Assembly: GCA_918797485.1 (NCBI GenBank)
Contig: CAKKNE010000001.1
Span: 3,286,001 to 3,350,000, forward strand
Origin: Pelagomonas calceolata
Lineage: Eukaryota; Sar; Pelagophyceae; Pelagomonadales; Pelagomonadaceae
DNA length: 64,000 nt
Direction: 5' to 3'
A program made the translations under genes and the position numbers. This document shows positions 53,794 to 63,272 of the stretch, piece after piece; position 1 is the stretch's first letter; the number at the start of each line of letters is the position of its first letter. Below the pieces are notes generated by a model that saw only the letters and a program-made list of their open reading frames with translations, ran no database searches and was not told where the DNA came from.

Positions 53794-54596
53794 ATGCACG
53801 CCAGTCATCGACGGGAGCTACTAGTTCCACGCGAGAGAAGAAGGCCTGTTGAGTCCCAAAGGGCAAGCTCACACACCCCCCGGGAATTTATGGCTGTACA
53901 AAAACGCAGGTTCTATGTGTTACCAATGCCTTCGCACCGACACCCGTAAGACGACCAAGCATAAGACAAGACGCGCAGCTGACGGGCGACGCGAGGGTAG
54001 CCGGCGGCATCGTTGGATTGGCTTTAGTGGCAGCAAACAGAATTTTCCTCGCCGGCGAGCTGGCCTTTGGGGATCAGAGCCGCGCGGATCTACTCGCGGT
54101 GGCGGCGACGATGGGTTTAATACTGGACGGGCTGAGCCAGGTCGACGTCGAAACGCGCGAGTCGGAAGTCGTGCAGTTGCGAGGGGAGCGGGGGCGCGGC
54201 GTGTCGTCGTCATTGTCAGATGGTGACGCGAGCGCGGCGCGCTGGGCGGCCCGAGCCATCCGGACCATTGAAAGTGTCAAAACTGTCGTATTGTACTACA
54301 ATGACAAAACTATACTACGAGAAGGTATTCTAGGTGCGTCGCGCGACGTCGACGCCGCCTCGCCGACGTTCTCGGCGGCTCTACGCGCGTCCGTCGAGAC
54401 GTACGCGCCCGATTTACAGGCCGTGCCGGCGCGCGTCGACTTTGGGTGTTTGCCCAAAAACGCCCAATCCGCGCTCATCCAGCCCTTTTCCGGCGGCTGC
54501 GTCGCCGTGGCGTGCGACCGCAAGCGCGCGCTCTCGCCGCGCGACGTGGCGAAGATACGGGTTGTCGCGCGGCGGCTCGGGGAGCGGCTCTCGTAA
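53794..54596 (+). CDS. CCB4: CCB4-like cofactor assembly factor for cytochrome b6 (plastid)
   Basis: Member of the CCB2/CCB4 (DUF2930) family, which attaches heme ci to cytochrome b6 at the thylakoid. 238 residues after splicing (53794..53823, 53910..54596). The short first exon creates MHASHRRELLVLCVTNA|FAPTPVRR, a signal peptide followed by a Phe-Ala-Pro plastid motif. GGIVGLALVAANRIFLAGE and the key stretch DQSRADLLAVAATMGLILDGLS match CCB4, as does CLPKNAQSALIQPFSGGCVAVAC near the C-terminus. The first exon is inferred from the splice rule of the window and the meaningful signal it makes. Confidence 0.75.
53824..53909 (+). mobile_element. Introner-type intron in CCB4 (86 nt)
   Basis: CTA|GTTCCACG to AAAACGCAG|GTTCTATG, phase 0. 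The two 8-mers agree at 6 of 8 positions, as expected of an aged target duplication; the internal TIRs are no longer clear. Confidence 0.65.
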
Positions 54597-54618
54597 TTTG
54601 ATGGTTCTGTATGTGCTG

Positions 54619-54632
54619 CGCGTCGATGGCGT
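54619..54632 (+). repeat. Introner core in the CCB4-channel spacer
   Basis: GCGCGTCGATGGCGTTCGCG between the CCB4 stop and the channel start. Confidence 0.45.
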
Positions 54633-54803
54633 TCGCGCGGGTATGCAGCCATTTCTGGTCTGTGCAGATCGGGGCAGCCCCAGAGCGCTAGGCCGTCGCG
54701 CCGGAGCGACTGATCAGTGTGGAGGAAAGCGCGCATCCATCATTGATCGCCGCGCTCGCGTGCGGTTGGCTGCTCATTACTGTGGCTGCTCACACTGCCT
54801 GCC

Positions 54804-57591
54804 ATGGCCTCGCCTCGAGCACGGCTCCCGCCCGACGGGCTGTCGTCCCATCATCTTTCCAAATCCAGCCGACGGAGGAGCGATGCAGAAGAGAGCCGCG
54901 CGACTGCTCGAACCCTCCTGCTGAAGGGGCACAGCGACCCCGTGTCGTGCTTGGCGGCGCTCGACGGCGGCCGGCTGGCATCCGGCAGCTGGGACAATTC
55001 CGTCGTCATCTGGAGCCAAGACGGCACGCAACTCGCCAAGCTCGAGGGGCACAGGCGCGCTGTCTGGAGCCTGGCCGCGCTCGACGCCGGTCGGCTGGCG
55101 TCCGGCAGCTGGGATAACTCCGTCATCATCTGGAGCCTTGAAGACGGCAAACAGGTCGCCAAGCTCGAGGGCCACACGCGCCCCGTCTGGAGCCTGGTGG
55201 CGCTCGACGGCGGACGGCTCGCGTCCGGGGGCGGCGACGCTTCCATCATCATCTGGAATCTTGCGGACGGCACACAGCTCACGAAACTCGAGGGGCACAC
55301 GAGCTATGTCCAATGCCTGGCCGTGCTCGACGGCGAGCGACTCGCATCTGGGAGCCGAGACAGATCCATCATCGTCTGGAGCCTCGCGGACGGCACGCGG
55401 TTATCCACGCTCGAGGGGCACACCAGCGCGGTCCTGAGCCTGACCGTGCTTGCCGATGGCCGGCTGGCGTCAGGGAGCGGAGACAGCTCAATCATCCTCT
55501 GGAATCCCGCGGACGGTGCGCAGCTCGCCACGCTCGAGGGGCACACGGGCTCGGTCCAATGCCTGACCACGTTTGACGGCGACCGGCTCGCGTCCGGTGG
55601 CGATGATACCTCAATCATTATCTGGAATCTTGCGGACGGCAGAAAGATCGCCAAATTCGAGGGACACACGGCCATGGTCCGATGCCTAGCTACGCTCGAC
55701 GGCGCGGCGCTCGCATCAGGTGGAAGCGACGAGACGATAAGAATTCGCCCGGTGCTTCACCCGGCCGCGTACAGGTTCAACGCCTGCGCCTCGGCCGAGT
55801 ACAGGGCGTTCGAGTTCGAGGACGTCGCTCGCTCGTGTCGCAAGGAGGGCTGCCTCGGCGACCTGTTCGAAGCCGCCGCCGTGCAGCAGTTCGACGAACA
55901 CATTGGTGGCTTGAGTGCGTCTGCCTCCATCGCCAGACAGGCCCACGTCTTCGACGCGCTCGCCAAGGTGGCAAAGGAAGACGCCGGATTTCGGTCGCAA
56001 ATGATCGACAGCCTCGCGCCGAGCGTCCTCGCGCTCGTCCGCGACGACGCGTTGCTGCCCGACATGTATCGCCGCGGTGTGTCGAACGCCGCCATCCAGG
56101 AGCTCGCACCGAGTCCGCTATTCCGCGTCGTGCTGGACGCCAAGTTCGCCGCCGGGCCGAAGTTTGTGCTTTACTTCGAACTTCTTATCTTTATTGTGCT
56201 CGGGTTATGCTTTACGCGCGTCGCTCCGTACCAAGTGTTTGCTCGGGGGGAGAAGTGGTTTCCCTCGGAAAACATTGTCGAGATTGTTTTCGCGTTTGTG
56301 GTGCTGGCTTATTTCTCGGTGCGCGAGATCTACCAAATGGCATTTACGCGCGCCATCGAGCTGGAGTCGTCTGAGGAACAGCTCGACGACGCAGAAGGCC
56401 TCGCTGCGTACCTGGCGGATGCGATCGTGGTCCCGCTGCATCTCATTGCCTGTTACTGTGTGGAAATCCATCGAGCAGATGCAGTTACGAGGACGACGTC
56501 GCGTCGATGGCGTGGGGCGTCCGAAATTTGATTTCCACGCAGGCCTGCTGCGCTGGGAAACGCGACGAATTCGAGGACTGGTCCGAAAAGGCCATCCGAG
56601 AACCCATCAGATACGACGCTTTGACCTTCCTTGGCCTGTCGCGGGCGTGGCGCTATGACTACTGGAACTGGATAGACCTGGCGACGATCGGCTGCGCGTG
56701 GGCCGCCTTTTCGCGCGCGGCGATGCCTGGGGCGCGGCTCAGTCCCGACCTAGCCGTCGCCACTTCGATGCTGATGTGGGTCCGATTCTGCTGGTACCTC
56801 AAGAACATGCGGCTCGGCTGGGCCAAGTTTGTACTCATGTTCGAAGACATTGTTTGGGACCTTCGCTATTATTTATTCTACTTTCTCGTGGTTCTCCTGA
56901 TGTTCGCGAGCGCGTTCTATTTGTACCTCGGCCCGCGCAAGAGCGACGAGTTTGGATTTCACGACGGGCACAACGCGTTCCGGACCTTCCCCTATACGGT
57001 ATACAACTTGATACTGCTGGGCTTCGTCGGTGATTTCGACCCGGACAATTTCGACGAGGTCGCTGTGCGCGTCCTACTAGTATTCTTCATCCTGGTCGTA
57101 ATGGTCGTGTTCGTAGCCCGTGTAGAAATCAAATTTCGCGATGCCCCACCAGCCTATTGCACACGATGCCCCACCAGCCTATTGCACACAGGTTTCTGAA
57201 CGTCTTGATAGCAATCGTCTCCGATAGCTACGATCTCTCGATGGCGAAGGCCGAGGGCCTCTTCTTGCGCAGCCGGTGCGAGCTCATCACGGAGACGGCA
57301 CTGATCGCGTCCCTTCTACCGACGCGGTGCCTGCCGACGCATGACGAAGCGACGATCAAGGCGAGCCTCGCGCTTGCGCTCCGCAGAGCGACCAGACAAG
57401 CCGACGACGACCCGAACCGTCTGAATTACACGATCAACGCCGTCGCTGCGATTGTCGACAACCGAACGCAGAAGCTGGAGGCCGAGCTCGCAGCGACGCG
57501 GCGCGAACTCTCCGAGATGAAGGCCATGCTCCAACTCCTCGTCGACAAGGGAGAAGAGCGCCACGGCCTCCTTCGGAGGCTCATAGACTAA
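54804..57591 (+). CDS. WD40 propeller fused to a TRP/polycystin-like cation channel
   Basis: 869 residues after splicing (54804..56447, 56543..57108, 57192..57591). Residues ~38-315 are seven WD repeats, a full propeller, with nearly uniform units (LEGHT..V..L..LD..RLASGS.D.SIIIWNLADG). A linker (~316-440) is helical. The channel has membrane helices starting VLYFELLIFIVLGLCF, then IVEIVFAFVVLAYFSVREIY, ADAIVVPLHLI, IDLATIGCAWAAF, YLFYFLVVLLMFASAFYLYL; a pore region (AFRTFPYTVYNLILLGFVGDF); and a last helix VRVLLVFFILVVMVVFLNVLIAIVSDSY, where NVLIAI..DSY is typical of TRP/polycystin S6. The C-terminus is a coiled coil (LEAELAATRRELSEMKAML). The propeller plausibly senses or docks a partner. 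Confidence 0.85.
56448..56542 (+). mobile_element. Introner intron A in the channel gene (95 nt, GC donor)
   Basis: ATT|GCCTGTTA then CTGTGTGGAAATC ... GATTTCCACGCAG|GCCTGCTG, phase 0. The termini pair with one mismatch; the flanks share GCCTG. The rule implies a GC-AG intron; a GT donor at 56460 would add four residues (ACYC) in frame. Core GTCGCGTCGATGGCGTGGGG. Confidence 0.85.
57109..57191 (+). mobile_element. Introner intron B in the channel gene (83 nt)
   Basis: GT|GTTCGTAG then CCGTGTAGAAATCAAATTTC ... TATTGCACACAG|GTTTCTGA, phase 2. Inside, GATGCCCCACCAGCCTATTG plus CACAC is present twice in direct tandem (27-nt unit). Splicing forms VVMVVFLNVLIAIVSDSY, the expected S6 sequence. Confidence 0.9.
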
Positions 57592-57618
57592 TGAATCATT
57601 AGCCTGGGAGGGGTACGA

Positions 57619-59589
57619 CTAGGCGCGGCCTTGGGCCTGCTTGACCTTGGCGATCAGCAACGGCACGACGGACGGGTCCGCCAACGTCGTCACGTCCCCC
57701 AATTGATCTTCTTCCGCCGCCGCGACCTTGCGCAGGATGCGGCGCATGATCTTGCCCGACCGCGTCTTCGGGAGGCCGGCCACCGGAATCAAGAGGTCCG
57801 GCGTCGCGAAGGGCCCGATTGCAGAACGAACGGCCCCTTTCAATTCCTTGAGTAACTCCGGAGACTCGGTAATACCCTTCGTCAGCTCGAGGTAGCAGCA
57901 GATGCCCTGGCCCTTGATGTCGTGCGGGTAGCCTATGGTGGCGGCCTGCGCGACGGCCGGATGCGCTACTAGAGCCGATTCGACTTCCGCCGTGCCGATG
58001 CGGTGCCCCGACGTGTTCAGGACGTCATCAACTCTTCCAGTAATCCAGTAGTAGCCGTCCTCGTCCTTCGTGCAGCCGTCTCCGGTAAAATAGTAGGGCT
58101 TGTAGCAGTCTAGATAGGTCGCCATGTAGCGCTCGTGGTCGCCCCAGACCGTGCGGCACGCCGACGGCCACGGCTTGGCTAGCGCGAGCACACCATCAGC
58201 TCGTTGGCCTTTGGACCAGGCCACCTCCTGGCCGGACTGGGCATCTAACACTTTGGGCTCGACGCCGAAGAAGGGCAGGCAACAGGACCCCGGCTTCATG
58301 GGCGTGACACCCGGCAGCGGCGTCATCACATGGCCACCGGTTTCTGTTTGCCAGTACGTGTCGGCGATGGCGCACTTGCTATCGCCCACGACCTGGAAGT
58401 ACCAGCGCCAGGCCTCGGGGTTGATCGGTTCGCCGACCGTTCCCAGGATTCTTAACGAGCTACGGTCGTGCTTCTTGACCGGTTCATCTCCATAAGCCAT
58501 CAAGGCTCGGATGGCCGTCGGTGCCGTGTAGAACACGGAGATTTTGTGCGTAGCCACCATCTGCCAGTAGCGGCCCGGGTCCGGGTAGGTAGGTACTGAT
58601 TCGAACATGACGGTCGTGGCGCCGTTGCACAGAGGACCGTAGACGATGTAGGAGTGACCGGTGATCCACCCGACGTCGGCGACGCACGCAAAGACATCAT
58701 CATCCCGCAGATCGAACGAGTACTTCGTCGTCATCGCCGCGAATAGCAAATACCCCGCATAGCTATGCGCAACACCTTTAGGTTTTCCGGTAGAGCCGGA
58801 GGTATACAAAGTGAACATCGTCTCTTCACTCCCCATGGCCTCGGCGTGGCAGTAGGGCCTCATCTTCGGCACCACGAGATCCATGTGCACGTCCCTAGCA
58901 TGATAGGGGACGCCGTGCTCGCCCGTGCGCTTGAAGACGAATACACGTTCTACATTGGGACAGTCGTTCACGGCGGCGTCCGTGATCTCCTTGAGCTTGA
59001 TGGTCTTCGAGCCTCGTTTCCCGACGTCCGCGGTGCAGACCCACTTCGATTGGGAGTCGACAATCCGGTCCTTCAGTGAGGTTGCGGTGAACCCAGCAAA
59101 CACGACAGAGTGGGGGCAGCCGATGCGCGTGCAGGCCAACATGGCCATCGCCGTATCCGGCATCATGGGCATGTAGATCGTCACAAAGTCTCCTTTTCTA
59201 CACCCATGCAACTTGAGAGCGTTGGCTACTCTACAGGTGCCGTGGAAGACCTCGAGGTAGGACAATTTTTTGGATTGGCCCGGTTCGTCCGCCTCCCAGA
59301 GAATAGCGGTCTTGTCCGCCTTGGTTGCTAAATGGCGATCCAAGCAGCACGCACTCACATTGAGTTGGCCGCCCACGAACCACGCATGGTCACCGACCGC
59401 AAAGCCTCCTGTCGACACTCTATCGTAGGGCCGGATCCAGTCGATGAACTGCGCGGACTGCTTCCGCCAGAACTCGTCTCTCGTCGACGGGTCTATCGAC
59501 TCTTTGTACATCTCCTCGTACTGTTTCAGGCCGCCGGGGATGGCGTGGTGTTGGCCGATGGGGTCGTAGACGGGTTTTAGCTCGGCCAT
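57619..59589 (-). CDS. ACS: Acetyl-CoA synthetase (AMP-forming)
   Basis: Activates acetate to acetyl-CoA through acetyl-AMP. 656 residues from ATG 59589 (MAELKPVYDPIGQHHAIPG), the usual family length. ANL-superfamily motifs: YTSGSTGKPKGVAH (nucleotide binding), ADVGWITGHSYIVYGPL, TYWQTETGGHVMTPLPG, YYFTGDGCTKDEDGYYWITGRVDDVLN (hinge Asp), and KTRSGKIMRRILRK with the catalytic Lys that is regulated by acetylation. The frame upstream to 59670 lacks an ATG. No organelle leader, so probably cytosolic. Confidence 0.97.
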   Translation of the reverse strand: MAELKPVYDPIGQHHAIPGGLKQYEEMYKESIDPSTRDEFWRKQSAQFIDWIRPYDRVSTGGFAVGDHAWFVGGQLNVSACCLDRHLATKADKTAILWEADEPGQSKKLSYLEVFHGTCRVANALKLHGCRKGDFVTIYMPMMPDTAMAMLACTRIGCPHSVVFAGFTATSLKDRIVDSQSKWVCTADVGKRGSKTIKLKEITDAAVNDCPNVERVFVFKRTGEHGVPYHARDVHMDLVVPKMRPYCHAEAMGSEETMFTLYTSGSTGKPKGVAHSYAGYLLFAAMTTKYSFDLRDDDVFACVADVGWITGHSYIVYGPLCNGATTVMFESVPTYPDPGRYWQMVATHKISVFYTAPTAIRALMAYGDEPVKKHDRSSLRILGTVGEPINPEAWRWYFQVVGDSKCAIADTYWQTETGGHVMTPLPGVTPMKPGSCCLPFFGVEPKVLDAQSGQEVAWSKGQRADGVLALAKPWPSACRTVWGDHERYMATYLDCYKPYYFTGDGCTKDEDGYYWITGRVDDVLNTSGHRIGTAEVESALVAHPAVAQAATIGYPHDIKGQGICCYLELTKGITESPELLKELKGAVRSAIGPFATPDLLIPVAGLPKTRSGKIMRRILRKVAAAEEDQLGDVTTLADPSVVPLLIAKVKQAQGRA

Positions 59590-59948
59590 ACTGTTTGACG
59601 AGTTGGTGGTGTGCCGCAGCGATGGCGTCACACGTGCAAAACTTCGGGCGGCGCTGCGTTTTAGCGGCACGCTCTCCGCAGAAACTGTGGATTTGCTGCT
59701 TCCTAGGGCGTCGCGGCGTCGCGGTGCTTGGCTTGCGGGGTTGCTGGCGAGTCGCAGGGATGACGCACACCCGTGAAACTTCCAGCGGCGGGGCGTACAC
59801 CGGAAGAGCGCGTCTACTTTGCGACGATAAAATTTAATCCTCGCTGGCTAGCTTCATACAGGCACTAGAGCAAATTCCTAAACGCGGAAGCCCTGGAAGC
59901 CGGGGCTCTGCGAGAAAATAAGAGAAGAATGAAACAAAAACAGAAGAC

Positions 59949-60887
59949 CTAGTCCTTCGACGCCGCGTCGGCGCCGTACCACGCGTCCCGCATGCGCCGG
60001 TTGTCCCAGTCGTGCCAGTCGCGCGCGCCGGGCATCGCATCCAACATGGCCGCTCGAACCGCCCCCGCGTACGTCGCCGCGTCCGTGCGCATGAGCGGCG
60101 TCGGTCGCAAGGGCTCCAATACCCTAACGTCGATGGTTTTTCCGCGTTCGAGGAGTGATCGCACGAAGTGCCATAGAACCGCCGACGCCGTCGACTGGTT
60201 GTCCGTATACGACAGATCGAAGCCCGATGGACACGTATACGAGATCACGACGGGCAGCACGGGCGCGCGCGGCGCAAAGGCCCCGGACCGGAACGCCGCC
60301 AAACCTCTTCCCGTCGTCGTCGCGCCCTCCGGGAAGATGAGCAACGGCCACCTCACCTCGGCATCGCCGCTCAACCTTTCACTGATCTCCCGCCGCGCGC
60401 CGCCGCCGCCCGGCGACGCCGTGGCTCGTCGGTCCACGCCGACGGCGCCCATCGCGGTCAACACCCTTCCAACCACGGGCACGCCGAACAAGCCTTGTCT
60501 AGCTACAAAGGCCACGGGCCCGACGGCACACATCAAAGTCCAGGGGTCGTAGACTGCTATATGGTTTGCGACGACCGCGTGCCGGTTCTTTGTTGTGCTT
60601 GCTAAATCATCTGCGAGAGCGGCGCCCACGATGCGCACGCGGAAGCCCGCGCTTCGTAACAGGATGTAGGACGATGCCTTCGTCGCGGCTCTATATAGGG
60701 CGTCCGCGCCAGGTAGACTTCGCAGGTACGAGTACGCGAGGGTGGCTATTAATGCGAAGACCCAGACGCCGATCCAAATCGTGATGCGGATCGGTAGCAG
60801 TATTACATTTATTATTCCGACGTCGGCGAACCGGAACGGCACTACCCTCGCGCGGTGCGGCAGCTCCTCGGTTGGTGCTTGTGGCAT
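59949..60887 (-). CDS. Lysophospholipid acyltransferase (PlsC/LPCAT family)
   Basis: Acylates a lysophospholipid or lysophosphatidate in the ER membrane. 312 residues. A hydrophobic hairpin (VGIINVILLPIRITIWIGVWVFALIATLAYSYL, read in parts) anchors the N-terminus. PlsC motif I is NHIAVYD (108-114), and motif III is FPEGATTTG. VAFVARQGLFGVPVVGRVLTAMG and PVLPVVISYTCPSGFDLSY complete the fold. The size and the NH..VYD/EGATTTG pattern fit the LPCAT1/LPEAT group, but without EF-hands. Confidence 0.9.
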   Translation of the reverse strand: MPQAPTEELPHRARVVPFRFADVGIINVILLPIRITIWIGVWVFALIATLAYSYLRSLPGADALYRAATKASSYILLRSAGFRVRIVGAALADDLASTTKNRHAVVANHIAVYDPWTLMCAVGPVAFVARQGLFGVPVVGRVLTAMGAVGVDRRATASPGGGGARREISERLSGDAEVRWPLLIFPEGATTTGRGLAAFRSGAFAPRAPVLPVVISYTCPSGFDLSYTDNQSTASAVLWHFVRSLLERGKTIDVRVLEPLRPTPLMRTDAATYAGAVRAAMLDAMPGARDWHDWDNRRMRDAWYGADAASKD

Positions 60888-61258
60888 GGCTGCTTTCTCG
60901 GGGAGCAGCCTTTTGCGACGCTCACGCGGCGGTGGCGTACAGCGCTGCGGCGGCTGCGAGATCCAGAGATGCTCTCAGGCAAGCAAGTGCTCTTCAGCGA
61001 GACGGCAGCGCCTTGGCTGGAGGTTTGCGATTTACACGTGTGCGGTGCGCGTCTTTAGACGTTGTGGGTGTGTCACGGGTGCGCACGGCGGCCAATTATT
61101 CCGCTGCAAAACTCAAGCTCGGCTCGGAGAGCAGCCCTGGTGGCAAGGCCCTGCGCGGCACTGACGGCACGAACGCACAGTGGCATTCAGCAGGACATCA
61201 TTGGTGCCCCAGAGAGTCGCGTCGTCCATCTGTTTCCATCGCTGTGGGTCCTATAAGG
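60888..61258. other. Divergent intergenic region
   Basis: About 370 nt between the acyltransferase and the START-like gene. The plus frame is open but without recognisable content; nothing else seen. Confidence 0.4.
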
Positions 61259-61864
61259 ATGCCACGCTCTCTCAGCTTTGTGGCATGTGCGAGCGTCAGC
61301 ACCGCCCTGACGCTGACGACGCGATCGCGCGTACCCAATGCATCACCCCAGGAGCTTCAGCAGTTCCTCGCTACGCCAGCGAATTGGCCGCGCATCGTGC
61401 TGTCCTCAGTCGGCGTCGAAGGTGCCTCGACCGCGGCGCCGCTGCGGCCCGGAGCTGAAGTGGACGAGCTCTTCGGCCTCCCGCCGATATTGCCGTTGCG
61501 CGTAAAGTGGCGCTGCGAAGCCGCCGGCGCCAATACGCTGGACGTTCGCTCCGCGGACGGCCTCGCCGGCGTCGCCACGGATTGCCGCATGGATTTTTCG
61601 ATAGAAGCGGACGGTGACGCCTCGGTCGTCGACCTGGCAATGTCCTACGAGCCGGCGTCTCCGCTCGCCCTGCTCGCCGCGCCTGTTCTCATCGTTGACA
61701 ATTGGCTCGCGCTCAACGTGCTGCTGCCGCGCGCGTTCTCGGGGAGTCCTCTCGTTCGACAAAGGGACGTCCCGGGACTGGCGTTTTTCGCGCTGCTCAG
61801 CACGTGGCACTTCGGAGTGGGACCGGCGATACGCGATGCCGTCCTGGCCGCGCGGGGCGGGTAA
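61259..61864 (+). CDS. START-like (SRPBCC) domain protein with leader
   Basis: 201 residues from ATG 61259. MPRSLSFVACASVSTALTLT is a signal peptide. The rest (ASPQELQQFLATPANWPRIVLSSVGVEG...GAEVDELFGLPPILPLRVKWRCEAAG...CRMDFSIEADGDASVVDLAMSYEP) has the strand order of SRPBCC/polyketide-cyclase-type lipid-binding domains. LALLAAPVLIVDNWLALNVLL near the end is a hydrophobic helix. A plastid or secretory location is possible; ligand unknown. Confidence 0.55.
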   Translation: MPRSLSFVACASVSTALTLTTRSRVPNASPQELQQFLATPANWPRIVLSSVGVEGASTAAPLRPGAEVDELFGLPPILPLRVKWRCEAAGANTLDVRSADGLAGVATDCRMDFSIEADGDASVVDLAMSYEPASPLALLAAPVLIVDNWLALNVLLPRAFSGSPLVRQRDVPGLAFFALLSTWHFGVGPAIRDAVLAARGG

Positions 61865-61880
61865 CACACTATGTTTGTTA

Positions 61881-63272
61881 CTAGCATATCCCGTCGACGA
61901 GGTATGTAGGACGGCATGGCTTGGGTTCGCCGCCGTCGCGCCTCCGCGCCTCCAATTCCGCAATCCTAGCAAGCGCGGCCGGCGGCGGCGTGGACCCCTT
62001 ATCGCGGAACTTCTCCTCCAATGCCCTGAGCTCCTCGGCCGATTTCGGGGGCGGCGGCGGCGGCGGTGGCGGCGGCGGCGGCAGATGCGGTGGCGATTCA
62101 TGGGAGAAGCTATGCAAAGGCACCAGTTCCTTCAAATACGTCGCGTCCTCGTCGCCCTTGCCCCAATTGAAGGGGTTCCGCGTCAGGATCGCTTCACAAC
62201 TTGCCTTCATCACCTCCTTGTCGTGGAGCAAGTAGGCGTCGCCGAACTGCGGGCACAAGGTAAAGCCCTGGCGCCGGTCGGGCACCCGCACGATGTGTCC
62301 CGTCAATAAATCGCCGGCGCTCGAATGTTTAAGGCCCGAGCAGTGCGTGCCCTGGTACCAGTCGATGCCATTCAGGATATACCTTTCGATGGTCGTGCCT
62401 CCCGCTCTTACGCCCGGCGTGAATTCTTTTTTACATGAATATAACTCGTGGCGGTTGTGCTCGAAGGCCCTTCTCGCATCATCTCGGCGGATCCACCAGG
62501 TCCAGTCCTGGCGCATGCGATTCAGATCGAACTCAAAGGTGCAGAACGGGCGGAACGGAATGGGCCACATGAGGTCCGCTCTCGCATATAGTATAGCGTC
62601 AAACCTAAAACCAGAACGGTTCTCGTGGCGCTTAATCATGTTATAGCATTGGTACCGGTTGTCGAGCTGGCCCTGCAAGGACTTGTAGGCCGCCCACTGG
62701 CGCGTGTCCTCCGGTAAAGCGCTTCTATCATTTTCCGAACTTCCATTGATACGAAAATGGCCATAATTCGGGCAGCGCGGCGGCTCGACATGAGCCGTGT
62801 CCTTGATGATGACATTGTCTGGCGCTATCTGGAGGTGCCTGAGCCCCTCGTCGACCTCTTCTTTTGTGGCAGTGACGTTCGCCGCTAACCTACAATTCGT
62901 GACGCACTGGCCCCCGTCCCGAATCGTGCCTCTATCATCCCCCAGTTTCAGGTAGGCGAAGGGGACCACAATGCCGCCGAGCGCGTCGATCACGTTGGCT
63001 TTAAGTGTGCGATACACCACAGGGTGGCCGAAGGTCCGCGCCGCGCCGCCGACGCACACGGCCGTGCGCTTCGGCTTCACGCCGGCGCAGACCAGATTAG
63101 GCACGGAGAACCGCGCGTGGTCCGGGAGGGCCAGTGCCTTCTCGCGCTGCGCCGCCTCCTGCTTTTTTAAGTCGGCCTCGGCCTCGGGCACGAGGTTGAC
63201 TTCCTGCAGCGTGCGGTACTCCGCGTTGCCGAGGGAGAGGGCCAGCAGCAGCGGCGCGCGCATCCACGCCAT
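61881..63272 (-). CDS. Secreted glycosyltransferase-like protein, unknown
   Basis: 463 residues with a signal peptide (MAWMRAPLLLALSLGNAEY). CVGGAARTFGHPVVYRTLKANVIDALG near the start and SGFRFDAILYARADLMWPIPFRPF in the middle resemble an algal and plant family that is probably glycosyltransferase-like (an R-x-D-x-x-W acidic motif). The C-terminus has a run of 12 prolines, then a Glu/Arg helix, and ends YLVDGIC coded by a copy of the CATATCCCGTCGAC palindrome. It converges on the START-like gene with 16 nt between stops. Confidence 0.55.
   Translation of the reverse strand: MAWMRAPLLLALSLGNAEYRTLQEVNLVPEAEADLKKQEAAQREKALALPDHARFSVPNLVCAGVKPKRTAVCVGGAARTFGHPVVYRTLKANVIDALGGIVVPFAYLKLGDDRGTIRDGGQCVTNCRLAANVTATKEEVDEGLRHLQIAPDNVIIKDTAHVEPPRCPNYGHFRINGSSENDRSALPEDTRQWAAYKSLQGQLDNRYQCYNMIKRHENRSGFRFDAILYARADLMWPIPFRPFCTFEFDLNRMRQDWTWWIRRDDARRAFEHNRHELYSCKKEFTPGVRAGGTTIERYILNGIDWYQGTHCSGLKHSSAGDLLTGHIVRVPDRRQGFTLCPQFGDAYLLHDKEVMKASCEAILTRNPFNWGKGDEDATYLKELVPLHSFSHESPPHLPPPPPPPPPPPPKSAEELRALEEKFRDKGSTPPPAALARIAELEARRRDGGEPKPCRPTYLVDGIC
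61885..61906. repeat. CATATCCCGTCGAC palindrome, copy
   Basis: CATATCCCGTCGACGAGGTATG, an imperfect palindrome over the last codons of the gene at 61881-63272; related to 36142-36167. Confidence 0.8.

Noticed and set aside
54950-55750. The WD repeats as a DNA satellite
   Set aside because: The ~126-nt periodicity is explained by seven coding WD blades with conserved protein pattern.
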